From: CALMUP01 sp035327305
Lineage (GTDB): Bacteria > Verrucomicrobiota > Kiritimatiellia > CAIVKH01
DNA: 28,950 nt
Assembly (NCBI GenBank): GCA_035327305.1
Contig: DAOLDL010000038.1
Span: forward strand, 1-28,950
Direction: 5' to 3'
Shown here: positions 15,537-22,020 of the stretch, one piece after another
How the letters are laid out: the number at the start of each line of letters is the position of its first letter
Numbering within the stretch: the first letter of the stretch is position 1
Made by a program: the position numbers and the translations under genes
The notes under the pieces: generated by a model
Told to the model about the DNA's origin: nothing
Seen by the model: the letters and a program-made list of their open reading frames with translations, nothing else
Database searches by the model: none

Positions 15537-17233
15537 TCATTCTTATCGCCGAAGACGACGACAATTCGCGTGTGCTCCAGCAAACGATCCTCGAAAGCAA
15601 CGGCCATACCGTGATCAGCACATCCAATGGCAAAGAGGCATTGATGACGCTGGCCACGCAAAAACCGGACCTGATCATTTCCGATATCATGATGCCGGAA
15701 GTGGATGGCTATGCATTTTGCCGATCCGTAAAAAGCGATCCGGAACTGGCGCGCATTCCCTTTGTTTTTTATTCCGCCACCTTTACTTCATCCAGCGATC
15801 AGCAACTGGCCTCGGAATTGGGATGTTCACTGTTTCTCATCAAACCGATGGATCCCGACGCCTTGATGGCGGCCATCAACGACGTGATGGCATCGACCCA
15901 TTCCCAGGAACCGCCGGTAGTCAAACCCATCGACCGGGACGCGATGGATATCAAATACGCCTCGGCGATTTCCCGCAAACTTGACAAAAAAGTAAAGGAG
16001 TTAAAGCAGGCGCACATTGAACTGTCCATTACCCAGGGTCGCCTCCAGCAAATCAAGGAAAGTTACCGCCTCGCTCAAAAAATCGCGCAGATCGGATGCT
16101 GGGACTACAACGCCAAAACCGGGGAATACTGGTGGTCGGAAGAGTTGTACACGATGCTGGGTGTTCCGCAAGGAAGGAAACCGAGCCGCGATCTATTGCT
16201 TGAGCATATTGCCCCGGCCGACCGGGATCGCTACATGCGGGCGTTGAACATGGCCGAGGAAAAATCCATCGCGTTTCACATGGATCACCAAATGGTCAGC
16301 GATTCAGGCCACCTCTTGATGGTGCGGTCTGAAACGGAAATCTCCGCATTTGACCCTGCGACCGGACGACCGGCCCGACTGGTCTGTGTCATTCAGGACA
16401 TCACCCGTCAACGCGCCGTTGAAGAGGAAAAGTCCCAGCTTGAATTGAATTTGCGACAAGGTCAGAAAATGCAAGCGCTTGGTTCGCTGGCCAGCAGTAT
16501 CGCGCATGATTTCAACAATATCCTCACCACCATCATTACCAACGCCGAACTGCTTTCGATCAGCGCCACGTCGTTGGGCAAATCGGAACAACAACAACTC
16601 GACGACATCGTGGATGCATGTAAACGCGCCACCGGATTGGTTGCGCAAATCAGAACCTTCAGCCGGCAGGAAAAACAAAACAAGGAGCCGACATCACTGG
16701 CCGAACTTATCAACGAAACGATCAGGTTATTACGAAACACCCTTCCGGCAAACATTCGCATTCAATGCCATATGGAACCGAAATGTCCGCGGGTACTGGC
16801 CAACCCGACGCAATTGCACCAGATCATCATGAACCTGCTGGTCAATGCATTTCAAGCCATGCAACCCAACGGCGGCGTGGTGGACATTCGCCTCGAATCA
16901 GTCCAAGTCGCCGCATGGGACGACATGGCCCGCAGAGGTCTCAAGGCCGGATCGTATCTCTTGTTGAAAGTTTCCGACACAGGAGTCGGGATGGATGAAT
17001 TCGTGCAAAATCGAATATTCGAACCTTATTTTACAACCAAAGAACATCACGAAGGCACCGGCCTTGGCTTGTCCGTGGTTCACGGAATCGTCCTCGAACA
17101 CAACGGACAAATTACGGTTAACAGCAAACCTGGCGAAGGTACCAGCTTCATGATTTACCTTCCCGTTTATACATCTAAAAATCACGCCGACCCTCATACC
17201 GGCTCGCCAAGCCACGCAAGAGTTGGCGCTTAA
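15533..17233 (+). CDS. Hybrid protein: receiver - PAS - histidine kinase
   Basis: A protein of 566 aa with no membrane segment, so cytoplasmic. A receiver domain is at 1-120 (LIAEDDDNSRV, Asp51 in IISDIMMPEVDG, Lys in LIKPMDPD). A coiled coil (about 150-185) precedes a PAS_3-like domain (about 190-300; GCWDYNAKTGEYWWSEELY, with a C-terminal VCVIQDITRQRAVEEE). The kinase has His325 in SSIAHDFNNILTTI, the NtrB-like 'HDFNN' type. The ATPase boxes are NLLVNAFQAM, DTGVGMDE, FEPYFTTKEHHEGTGLGLSVV. An N-terminal receiver on a kinase lets an upstream kinase control it, which fits its place as third gene of the cluster. GGAG lies 8 nt before the ATG. No DNA-binding output protein is encoded nearby. 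Confidence 0.93.
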   Translation: MIILIAEDDDNSRVLQQTILESNGHTVISTSNGKEALMTLATQKPDLIISDIMMPEVDGYAFCRSVKSDPELARIPFVFYSATFTSSSDQQLASELGCSLFLIKPMDPDALMAAINDVMASTHSQEPPVVKPIDRDAMDIKYASAISRKLDKKVKELKQAHIELSITQGRLQQIKESYRLAQKIAQIGCWDYNAKTGEYWWSEELYTMLGVPQGRKPSRDLLLEHIAPADRDRYMRALNMAEEKSIAFHMDHQMVSDSGHLLMVRSETEISAFDPATGRPARLVCVIQDITRQRAVEEEKSQLELNLRQGQKMQALGSLASSIAHDFNNILTTIITNAELLSISATSLGKSEQQQLDDIVDACKRATGLVAQIRTFSRQEKQNKEPTSLAELINETIRLLRNTLPANIRIQCHMEPKCPRVLANPTQLHQIIMNLLVNAFQAMQPNGGVVDIRLESVQVAAWDDMARRGLKAGSYLLLKVSDTGVGMDEFVQNRIFEPYFTTKEHHEGTGLGLSVVHGIVLEHNGQITVNSKPGEGTSFMIYLPVYTSKNHADPHTGSPSHARVGA

Positions 17234-17288
17234 CTGCTTAATTATGTGATTATTACATCAAAAATCTCCCCGCACAATAAAAAACCTC

Positions 17289-17319
17289 TTGAAATCTCTA
17301 TTAAAGTGATAGATATAGT
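17289..17319 (+). promoter_or_regulatory. Candidate cysH promoter ending at the start codon
   Basis: TTGAAA (17289-17294) with either GATATA (17312-17317, 17-bp spacer) or TATAGT (17314-17319, 19-bp spacer). Either way transcription would start at about 17324-17326, on the cysH ATG (17325). No Shine-Dalgarno sequence precedes the ATG. This would make the cys mRNA leaderless at its 5' end. The 91-bp gap before cysH shows no clear terminator for the preceding kinase operon. Confidence 0.42.
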
Positions 17320-17324
17320 GTTGT

Positions 17325-18068
17325 ATGAGCTTAAATCTTACCAGTGAATTGAATGCCGTCTGGGCGGGCGTAAATACCGATGATGCGCACGCCGTTTTAT
17401 CCAAAGCGTTGGAGTTATGGCATCCACGCATTGCGCTGGCTTCGAGCTTCAGTCTCGAAGACGCCGTGGTCACACACCTGTTAATGGATATCCGAAAAGA
17501 TGCTGTGGTTTTTGCGCTGGATACCGGGCGCCTGAATCCGGAAACCTACGAATGCGCCGAAGCGTTGCGCCGACGTTATGGTTTAAAAATCCAATGGTAC
17601 TTTCCGGAACGAGTTGCCGTTGAAGAGTTGGAACGCAACAAAGGTTTGTTTTCGTTTCGGGAAAGCGTGGAGAATCGAAAGGAATGCTGTGGCATTCGCA
17701 AAGTCGAGCCGCTTCGCCGCGCTCTTTCCGAACTCGATGCATGGGTCACCGGCTTGCGTCGCGAACAAAGCGTTACCCGAACCGAGCTTCAAGCCGTTGA
17801 AAGGGATTCCGCCAACGGCGGTATCTATAAAGTCAATCCTATCGCCGGATGGACACTTGAAGACCTCTGGGCCTTCACACACAAAAACAAAATCCCCTAC
17901 AACCGGCTTTATGACCAGGGCTACACCTCGATAGGTTGCGCGCCGTGCACCCGGGCCATACAACCCGGCGAGGATCAACGGGCCGGGCGCTGGTGGTGGG
18001 AAAATCCCGAACACAAAGAATGCGGCCTGCACAACAACCCCATGCGAGGCTTTAATCCATCCATTTAA
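17325..18068 (+). CDS. cysH: Assimilatory adenylyl-sulfate (APS) reductase
   Basis: A protein of 247 aa from the PAPS/APS reductase family, a PP-loop relative (LASSFSLEDAVVTHLLMDI, DTGRLNPETYE). It has the four cysteines that bind a [4Fe-4S] cluster, Cys121-Cys122 (KECCGIRKVEPL) and Cys205-x2-Cys208 (IGCAPCTR). The catalytic Cys233 lies in KECGLH near the C-terminus. The cluster cysteines mark the APS-using (or dual-substrate) type, not the PAPS-only E. coli type. This fits the absence of an APS kinase here. It reduces APS to sulfite and AMP with thioredoxin. It is followed after 66 bp by cysD on the same strand. Confidence 0.95.
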   Translation: MSLNLTSELNAVWAGVNTDDAHAVLSKALELWHPRIALASSFSLEDAVVTHLLMDIRKDAVVFALDTGRLNPETYECAEALRRRYGLKIQWYFPERVAVEELERNKGLFSFRESVENRKECCGIRKVEPLRRALSELDAWVTGLRREQSVTRTELQAVERDSANGGIYKVNPIAGWTLEDLWAFTHKNKIPYNRLYDQGYTSIGCAPCTRAIQPGEDQRAGRWWWENPEHKECGLHNNPMRGFNPSI

Positions 18069-18071
18069 CCC

Positions 18072-18093
18072 CGCCTATTACATTGTATTGGCG
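18072..18093. promoter_or_regulatory. Imperfect palindrome between cysH and cysD
   Basis: CGCC (18072-18075) and GGCG (18090-18093) flank an AT-rich centre that is itself partly symmetrical (TACA/TGTA). It is followed 25 bp later by a run of six T (18120-18125) that is too distant to make it a classical terminator. It might be an operator or a processing hairpin setting the cysH/cysD ratio. Weak. Confidence 0.2.
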
Positions 18094-18134
18094 AAAACAA
18101 CCTGACATGATGGCAACCCTTTTTTAGTAAAACC

Positions 18135-19037
18135 ATGAAAACGCATACCTTGACTCATCTTGACCTTCTGGAATCGGAATCGATACAGATCATGCGCGAA
18201 GTCGCGGCTGAATTCGAGCGCCCGGTGCTTTTGTTCTCCGGCGGCAAGGACTCCATCTGCATGCTTCGAATCGCGGAAAAAGCATTTCGCCCCGCGCGTT
18301 TTCCGTTCCCCCTGATGCATATCGACACCGGTCACAACTTTCCTGAACTGATCGATTTCCGCGACAAGCGCGCGGCCGAACTCGGTGAAAAACTGATTGT
18401 GCGCACCGTCGAGGACGCACTGGCCCAAGGTATCGCCCGCCAGACACCGGGTGAAACCAGCCGCAATCGGTTGCAAACCCCCACCCTGCTCGCGGCCATC
18501 GAAGAATTCAAATTCGATTGCGCACTCGGCGGCGCCCGTCGCGATGAGGAAAAAGCCCGCGCCAAGGAACGCGTGTTTTCGTTCCGCGACGCCTTCGGTC
18601 AATGGGACCCCAAGAATCAACGCCCGGAACTCTGGAGCATCTACAACGGACGCATCAATCCCGGCGAACACATGCGGGTCTTCCCGTTGAGCAACTGGAC
18701 CGAACTGGACATCTGGCAATATATCGATCGCGAAAACCTGGAAATTCCCTCGATTTATTTCAGCCATGATCGCGAAGTCATCCGGCGCGACGGACAATGG
18801 TTGCCGGTAAGCGACCTGCTCCCCCTGAAGCCGGGCGAAAAGTCCAGCAACTTGAATGTTCGCGTGCGCACCATCGGCGATATCTCCTGCACCGGTTGCG
18901 TCGAGTCCAACGCGGTAACCGTGGTCGACATCATCAACGAAATCGCCGCCGCCAAAGTGACCGAACGCGGAAGCCGGGCCGACGACAAACGCTCGGAAAC
19001 GGCCATGGAAGATCGCAAACGCGAAGGATATTTCTAA
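18135..19037 (+). CDS. cysD: Sulfate adenylyltransferase subunit 2 (ATP sulfurylase, small subunit)
   Basis: A protein of 300 aa, the usual CysD length. The N-terminus (LTHLDLLESESIQIMREVAAEF) matches E. coli CysD almost residue for residue, which fixes the start. The PP-loop is FSGGKDSICML (about 34-44). Further signatures are PFPLMHIDTGHNFPEL, GGARRDEEKARAKERVFSFR, and ISCTGCVESNAVTVVDIINE, followed by RGSRADD near the C-terminus. It makes APS and pyrophosphate from sulfate and ATP, driven by GTP hydrolysis in CysN. No Shine-Dalgarno sequence is visible before the ATG. Confidence 0.97.
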   Translation: MKTHTLTHLDLLESESIQIMREVAAEFERPVLLFSGGKDSICMLRIAEKAFRPARFPFPLMHIDTGHNFPELIDFRDKRAAELGEKLIVRTVEDALAQGIARQTPGETSRNRLQTPTLLAAIEEFKFDCALGGARRDEEKARAKERVFSFRDAFGQWDPKNQRPELWSIYNGRINPGEHMRVFPLSNWTELDIWQYIDRENLEIPSIYFSHDREVIRRDGQWLPVSDLLPLKPGEKSSNLNVRVRTIGDISCTGCVESNAVTVVDIINEIAAAKVTERGSRADDKRSETAMEDRKREGYF

Positions 19038-19053
19038 GTAAACCGGCAAAGGC

Positions 19054-19095
19054 GGAACACCTGAAACCTGACACCCGAAACCCGAAACCAGACCA
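19054..19095 (+). repeat. 7-bp tandem repeat tract in the cysN leader
   Basis: The 60-bp cysD-cysN spacer contains about six degenerate 7-mers in a row: GGAACAC, CTGAAAC, CTGACAC, CCGAAAC, CCGAAAC, CAGACCA. Two bases later comes the cysN ATG. There is no Shine-Dalgarno sequence in the spacer. The tract could be a slippage-prone repeat or an unstructured translation-enhancing leader. A single related stretch, GAACCCGAAAACCGAAG, occurs just after the helicase gene (26959-26975). Confidence 0.5.
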
Positions 19096-19097
19096 CC

Positions 19098-20399
19098 ATG
19101 GATAACATTGAAATACTTCGATTCACAACCGCCGGCAGTGTGGACGACGGCAAAAGCACCTTGATCGGACGCCTGCTGTACGACACCAAGTTGATCATGG
19201 AAGATCAACTCGAGGCTTTGCAACGCTCATCCGATATAACCGGCGACGGACAAATCAACCTCGCCAACCTGACCGACGGACTGCGCGCTGAACGCGAACA
19301 GGGCATCACGATTGATGTCGCTTATCGCTATTTCGCGACGCCAAAGCGAAAATTCATCGTCGCCGACACACCGGGTCACGTCCAATACACCCGCAACATG
19401 GTTACCGGCGCATCCACGGCCAACCTCGCCATCATTCTTGTCGATGCCCGCCAGGGCGTCATCCAGCAAACGCGACGCCACGCCTACATCGCCGCACTTT
19501 TGCGCATTCCGCATTTGGTTATCTGTGTGAACAAAATGGATTTGGTGGCGTATTCCGAGGAAATTTTCCGGCAGATTCGCGAGGATTTTTCCGCGTTTGC
19601 CGCAGAATTGGCTTTCAAGGACGTGACGTTTATTCCGGTCAGCGCCCTGCACGGCGACAACATCGTCGAAAAAACCGACACCATGCCGTGGTATTACGGT
19701 CCACCGCTGTTGCGCCATTTGGAAGATGTCTACATTGCCAACGACCGCAACCTTCGCGACGCACGCCTGCCGGTTCAATACGTGATTCGACCGCACAAGG
19801 ATGAATACCACGATTTTCGCGGTTTTGCCGGACAGATCGCCGGCGGTGTGTTCAACAAGGGCGACGACGTTGTGGTTCTACCATCCGGCAAGCGCTCCAC
19901 GATCACGCAAATTTACACGTATGACGGGGAACTGGAGGAAGCCTTCGCCCCGATGTCGGTGGCAATTCAACTCGCGGACGACATCGACATCAGCCGTGGC
20001 GACATGATTGTGAAGCCAGACAACATTCCGTATGTTGCGCAAGAGCTTGAAGCAATGGTCTGCTGGATGCACGACGAACCTTTGTGCAAGGGCGTTAAAT
20101 ACGGAATCAAACTGGGAACCCGAAGCGCCCGATGCATGGCCGCGGATATTGCCCATCGCGTCAATATCGACACCCTGGAGCCGGAAACCGGAGTCAGCGG
20201 CCTTGGCCTCAATGAAATTGGCCGCGTAAAACTTAAAACCACCGTGCCTATGATATTCGACCCCTACAACCGTAATCGCTACACCGGCGGATTTATCATG
20301 ATCGACGAAGCCACCAACCTTACCGTCGGAGCAGGCATGATTATCGAACCGAAGCGCAATGTGCCCGGCATGCAGGACGACGCCGAATTTATCATTTAA
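19098..20399 (+). CDS. cysN: Sulfate adenylyltransferase subunit 1 (GTPase)
   Basis: A protein of 433 aa, an elongation-factor-like GTPase. G1 is GSVDDGKST (13-21), then LTDGLRAEREQGITIDVAYRYF (switch I), DTPGHVQYTRNMVTGAS (G3) and NKMDLV (G4). Beta-barrel domains II and III follow. GTP hydrolysis drives APS formation by CysD. The protein ends after the EF-Tu-like domains, so there is no fused APS kinase (CysC). This agrees with an APS reductase downstream of APS rather than PAPS. The ATG is preceded by a heptamer repeat tract instead of a ribosome-binding site. Confidence 0.97.
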   Translation: MDNIEILRFTTAGSVDDGKSTLIGRLLYDTKLIMEDQLEALQRSSDITGDGQINLANLTDGLRAEREQGITIDVAYRYFATPKRKFIVADTPGHVQYTRNMVTGASTANLAIILVDARQGVIQQTRRHAYIAALLRIPHLVICVNKMDLVAYSEEIFRQIREDFSAFAAELAFKDVTFIPVSALHGDNIVEKTDTMPWYYGPPLLRHLEDVYIANDRNLRDARLPVQYVIRPHKDEYHDFRGFAGQIAGGVFNKGDDVVVLPSGKRSTITQIYTYDGELEEAFAPMSVAIQLADDIDISRGDMIVKPDNIPYVAQELEAMVCWMHDEPLCKGVKYGIKLGTRSARCMAADIAHRVNIDTLEPETGVSGLGLNEIGRVKLKTTVPMIFDPYNRNRYTGGFIMIDEATNLTVGAGMIIEPKRNVPGMQDDAEFII

Positions 20400-20403
20400 C
20401 GGC

Positions 20404-20420
20404 AAAGGGGTAATAAATTG
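20404..20420 (+). promoter_or_regulatory. Ribosome-binding site that fixes a TTG start
   Basis: AAAGGGG (20404-20410) lies 7 nt before TTG (20418-20420). It begins 4 nt after the cysN stop. It supports TTG as the true start of the precorrin-2 dehydrogenase gene; no ATG in frame lies near. Confidence 0.6.
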
Positions 20421-21143
20421 CCCGGATTTATAAAATCGCTGATCGCTCGTTGGTCGCGAAATCCCGACAACGCCAATAAGTCGGAAACAACACCTGTGAT
20501 TACCGCGACGCGACATCGCGCCATACCGATCGGCCTGGTCACCACATGCCGCTCGCTTCTTATCATTGGAACCGGTCGCGACATCGTTCCGCGAATACGC
20601 CATGCCCGACAATTCGACTGGCACCGCATTCATGTGATGTGGCCGGATTTGCCGGACGAAATCATCACCGCAACCGAAGGAGACGACCGGTTTGAAATTC
20701 ATCGCCGTTTGCCGGAGGAAAGTGATATAGCCCGGGCCGACGTCATTATCGAAGATTGCGGGAATCACGATCTCGCCGGAAAAATTACTGATTGGAGCCG
20801 CAAGCACCGCCGGATCATCAACGCCATCGACAAGCCGGAGTTATGCGATCTTTATTACATGTCGTTGATTTTCCGGGACCCCTTGATTTTAGGCATCACC
20901 AGCGGCGGCGACGCCCCCGCACTTGCGGTTTTGATGCGTAAGTATCTGGAGGAAAAGCTTTCACCCGGCTGGTCGACCGCATCCCGCCTGATGGCTGAAA
21001 CTCGGCAACGGCTACCGGGTGGACAAAAAAGAAAAGACCTGTTACTTTATTTAGCTCGTCATCCGGATGTGTTGCGGCTTATCGAAGCCAATGACGAGCA
21101 AGGGCTTAAGGACTTATTTGAAGATGCAGTTCAAAGGATGTGA
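20418..21143 (+). CDS. Precorrin-2 dehydrogenase / sirohydrochlorin ferrochelatase-like (Met8/CysG N-domain)
   Basis: A protein of 241 aa. After ~38 extra N-terminal residues comes a Rossmann-type beta strand, RSLLIIGTGRDIVPRI, which departs from the usual GGG-x-VA motif. The family core follows: ADVIIEDCGN, INAIDKPELCDLYYMSLIFR (with the catalytic-type Asp of the 'N(V/A)xD' motif), and ITSGGDAPALAVLMRKYLEE (matching S-T-G-G-x-S-P-A). A short helical C-terminus follows. It would oxidise precorrin-2 to sirohydrochlorin and may insert iron, the last steps to siroheme. It lies 18 bp after cysN and overlaps the next gene by 20 bp. The divergent NAD-binding loop makes the ferrochelatase/dehydrogenase split uncertain. 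Confidence 0.85.
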   Translation: MPGFIKSLIARWSRNPDNANKSETTPVITATRHRAIPIGLVTTCRSLLIIGTGRDIVPRIRHARQFDWHRIHVMWPDLPDEIITATEGDDRFEIHRRLPEESDIARADVIIEDCGNHDLAGKITDWSRKHRRIINAIDKPELCDLYYMSLIFRDPLILGITSGGDAPALAVLMRKYLEEKLSPGWSTASRLMAETRQRLPGGQKRKDLLLYLARHPDVLRLIEANDEQGLKDLFEDAVQRM

Positions 21144-22020
21144 GTTGGAAATAGCCGACGCGGCCCATCGCGAGCAAATCGTGATGGAACTGACGCGGGG
21201 CAGGCCATCCCCCATGCTGGTTTTGAACACCTGCCAACGGTTTGAGTGTTTCGGCACGGAAATTCCGGAAGATCCGCGATGGAAAATCACCGCCCGCTGG
21301 GACGCCCGCTCTGCTTTTGAACGCATGGCCCGCATAGCCGCCGGACTCGAAAGCCGCATCATCGGCGAACTTGAAGTGCTTGGACAAGTACGAACGGCCT
21401 ACAAGACCTTCCGCGAAGCCACCGGCGGAAACGCCAAACAACTCGACCGGATTTTTCAAGACGCCCTGGCCCTTGGCCGCGAAGCCCGGCGAATCAGCGA
21501 AGTCGATCGCAACCTGACATCGTTAAGCGCATTGGCCGCCCGCACCATGATGAAGAAACTTCCGCCCACCGCGCCGGTTGCCGTCGTGGGCGCCGGCTCC
21601 CTGGCTGGATCAGTCGCCCGTTACCTGAACAAGCGGGGCAATCATCCGGTGCGTGTTACCAGTCGTTGTCCAGACAATGCGTTCAGCCTGGCCGTAGAAC
21701 TTGGCGGATTCAGCACGGCGCTCGACCAACTCGATCACCTTTTCGACGGCGTATCCGGTATCATCAGCGCCACCGCCGCGCCACACGCCTTAATTTTTCC
21801 GCACCACCTGGAAAAAGCGGCGCGACCGCTCGTGATCATTGATCTGGGCGAACCGCCCGATTGCGACTCCGTGATACGAACCGAACCGGATATCATTTAT
21901 ATTTCGCTTCTGGACATCGAACGCAAGGCACATATCAACACCGAGGAACGCGTCCAACGGGCTGAAGTCGCCGCACGTGTCATCCGGGACGGAGCTTTGG
22001 CGTGGACCGCAAGAAGCTGA
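21124..22020 (+). CDS. Minimal glutamyl-tRNA reductase-like protein (HemA-like, 298 aa)
   Basis: It resembles glutamyl-tRNA reductase but is ~120 residues shorter than usual. Seen in order: a shortened catalytic domain with LVLNTCQRFECFG, where Cys37 aligns with the thioester-forming Cys; ARIAAGLESRIIGELEVLGQV (conserved linker/active-site helix); the NADPH domain with VVGAGSLAGSVARYLNKRG; SGIISATAAPHALI; and VIIDLGEPPDCD. It stops at the point where the C-terminal dimerisation domain normally starts. The conserved His of the 'HLFR' motif is replaced (Arg67). The expected product is glutamate-1-semialdehyde for tetrapyrrole synthesis. A TTG at 21145, 6 nt after AAGGA, is an alternative start. 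It overlaps its neighbours by 20 bp and 19 bp. Confidence 0.8.
   Translation: MQFKGCELEIADAAHREQIVMELTRGRPSPMLVLNTCQRFECFGTEIPEDPRWKITARWDARSAFERMARIAAGLESRIIGELEVLGQVRTAYKTFREATGGNAKQLDRIFQDALALGREARRISEVDRNLTSLSALAARTMMKKLPPTAPVAVVGAGSLAGSVARYLNKRGNHPVRVTSRCPDNAFSLAVELGGFSTALDQLDHLFDGVSGIISATAAPHALIFPHHLEKAARPLVIIDLGEPPDCDSVIRTEPDIIYISLLDIERKAHINTEERVQRAEVAARVIRDGALAWTARS
21991..22004 (+). promoter_or_regulatory. Ribosome-binding site that fixes a GTG start
   Basis: GGAG (21991-21994) lies 7 nt before GTG (22002-22004), inside the end of the HemA-like gene. It supports GTG as the start of the HemC-CobA-HemD fusion and indicates translational coupling across the 19-bp overlap. Confidence 0.55.

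Noticed and set aside
18078..19223. A 381-codon minus-strand open frame across cysD
   Set aside because: Antisense shadow of cysD and the start of cysN; its composition follows the complementary codons and no motif is present.
19878..20807. A 309-codon minus-strand open frame across cysN and the Met8-like gene
   Set aside because: Shadow of two strongly supported genes on the other strand.
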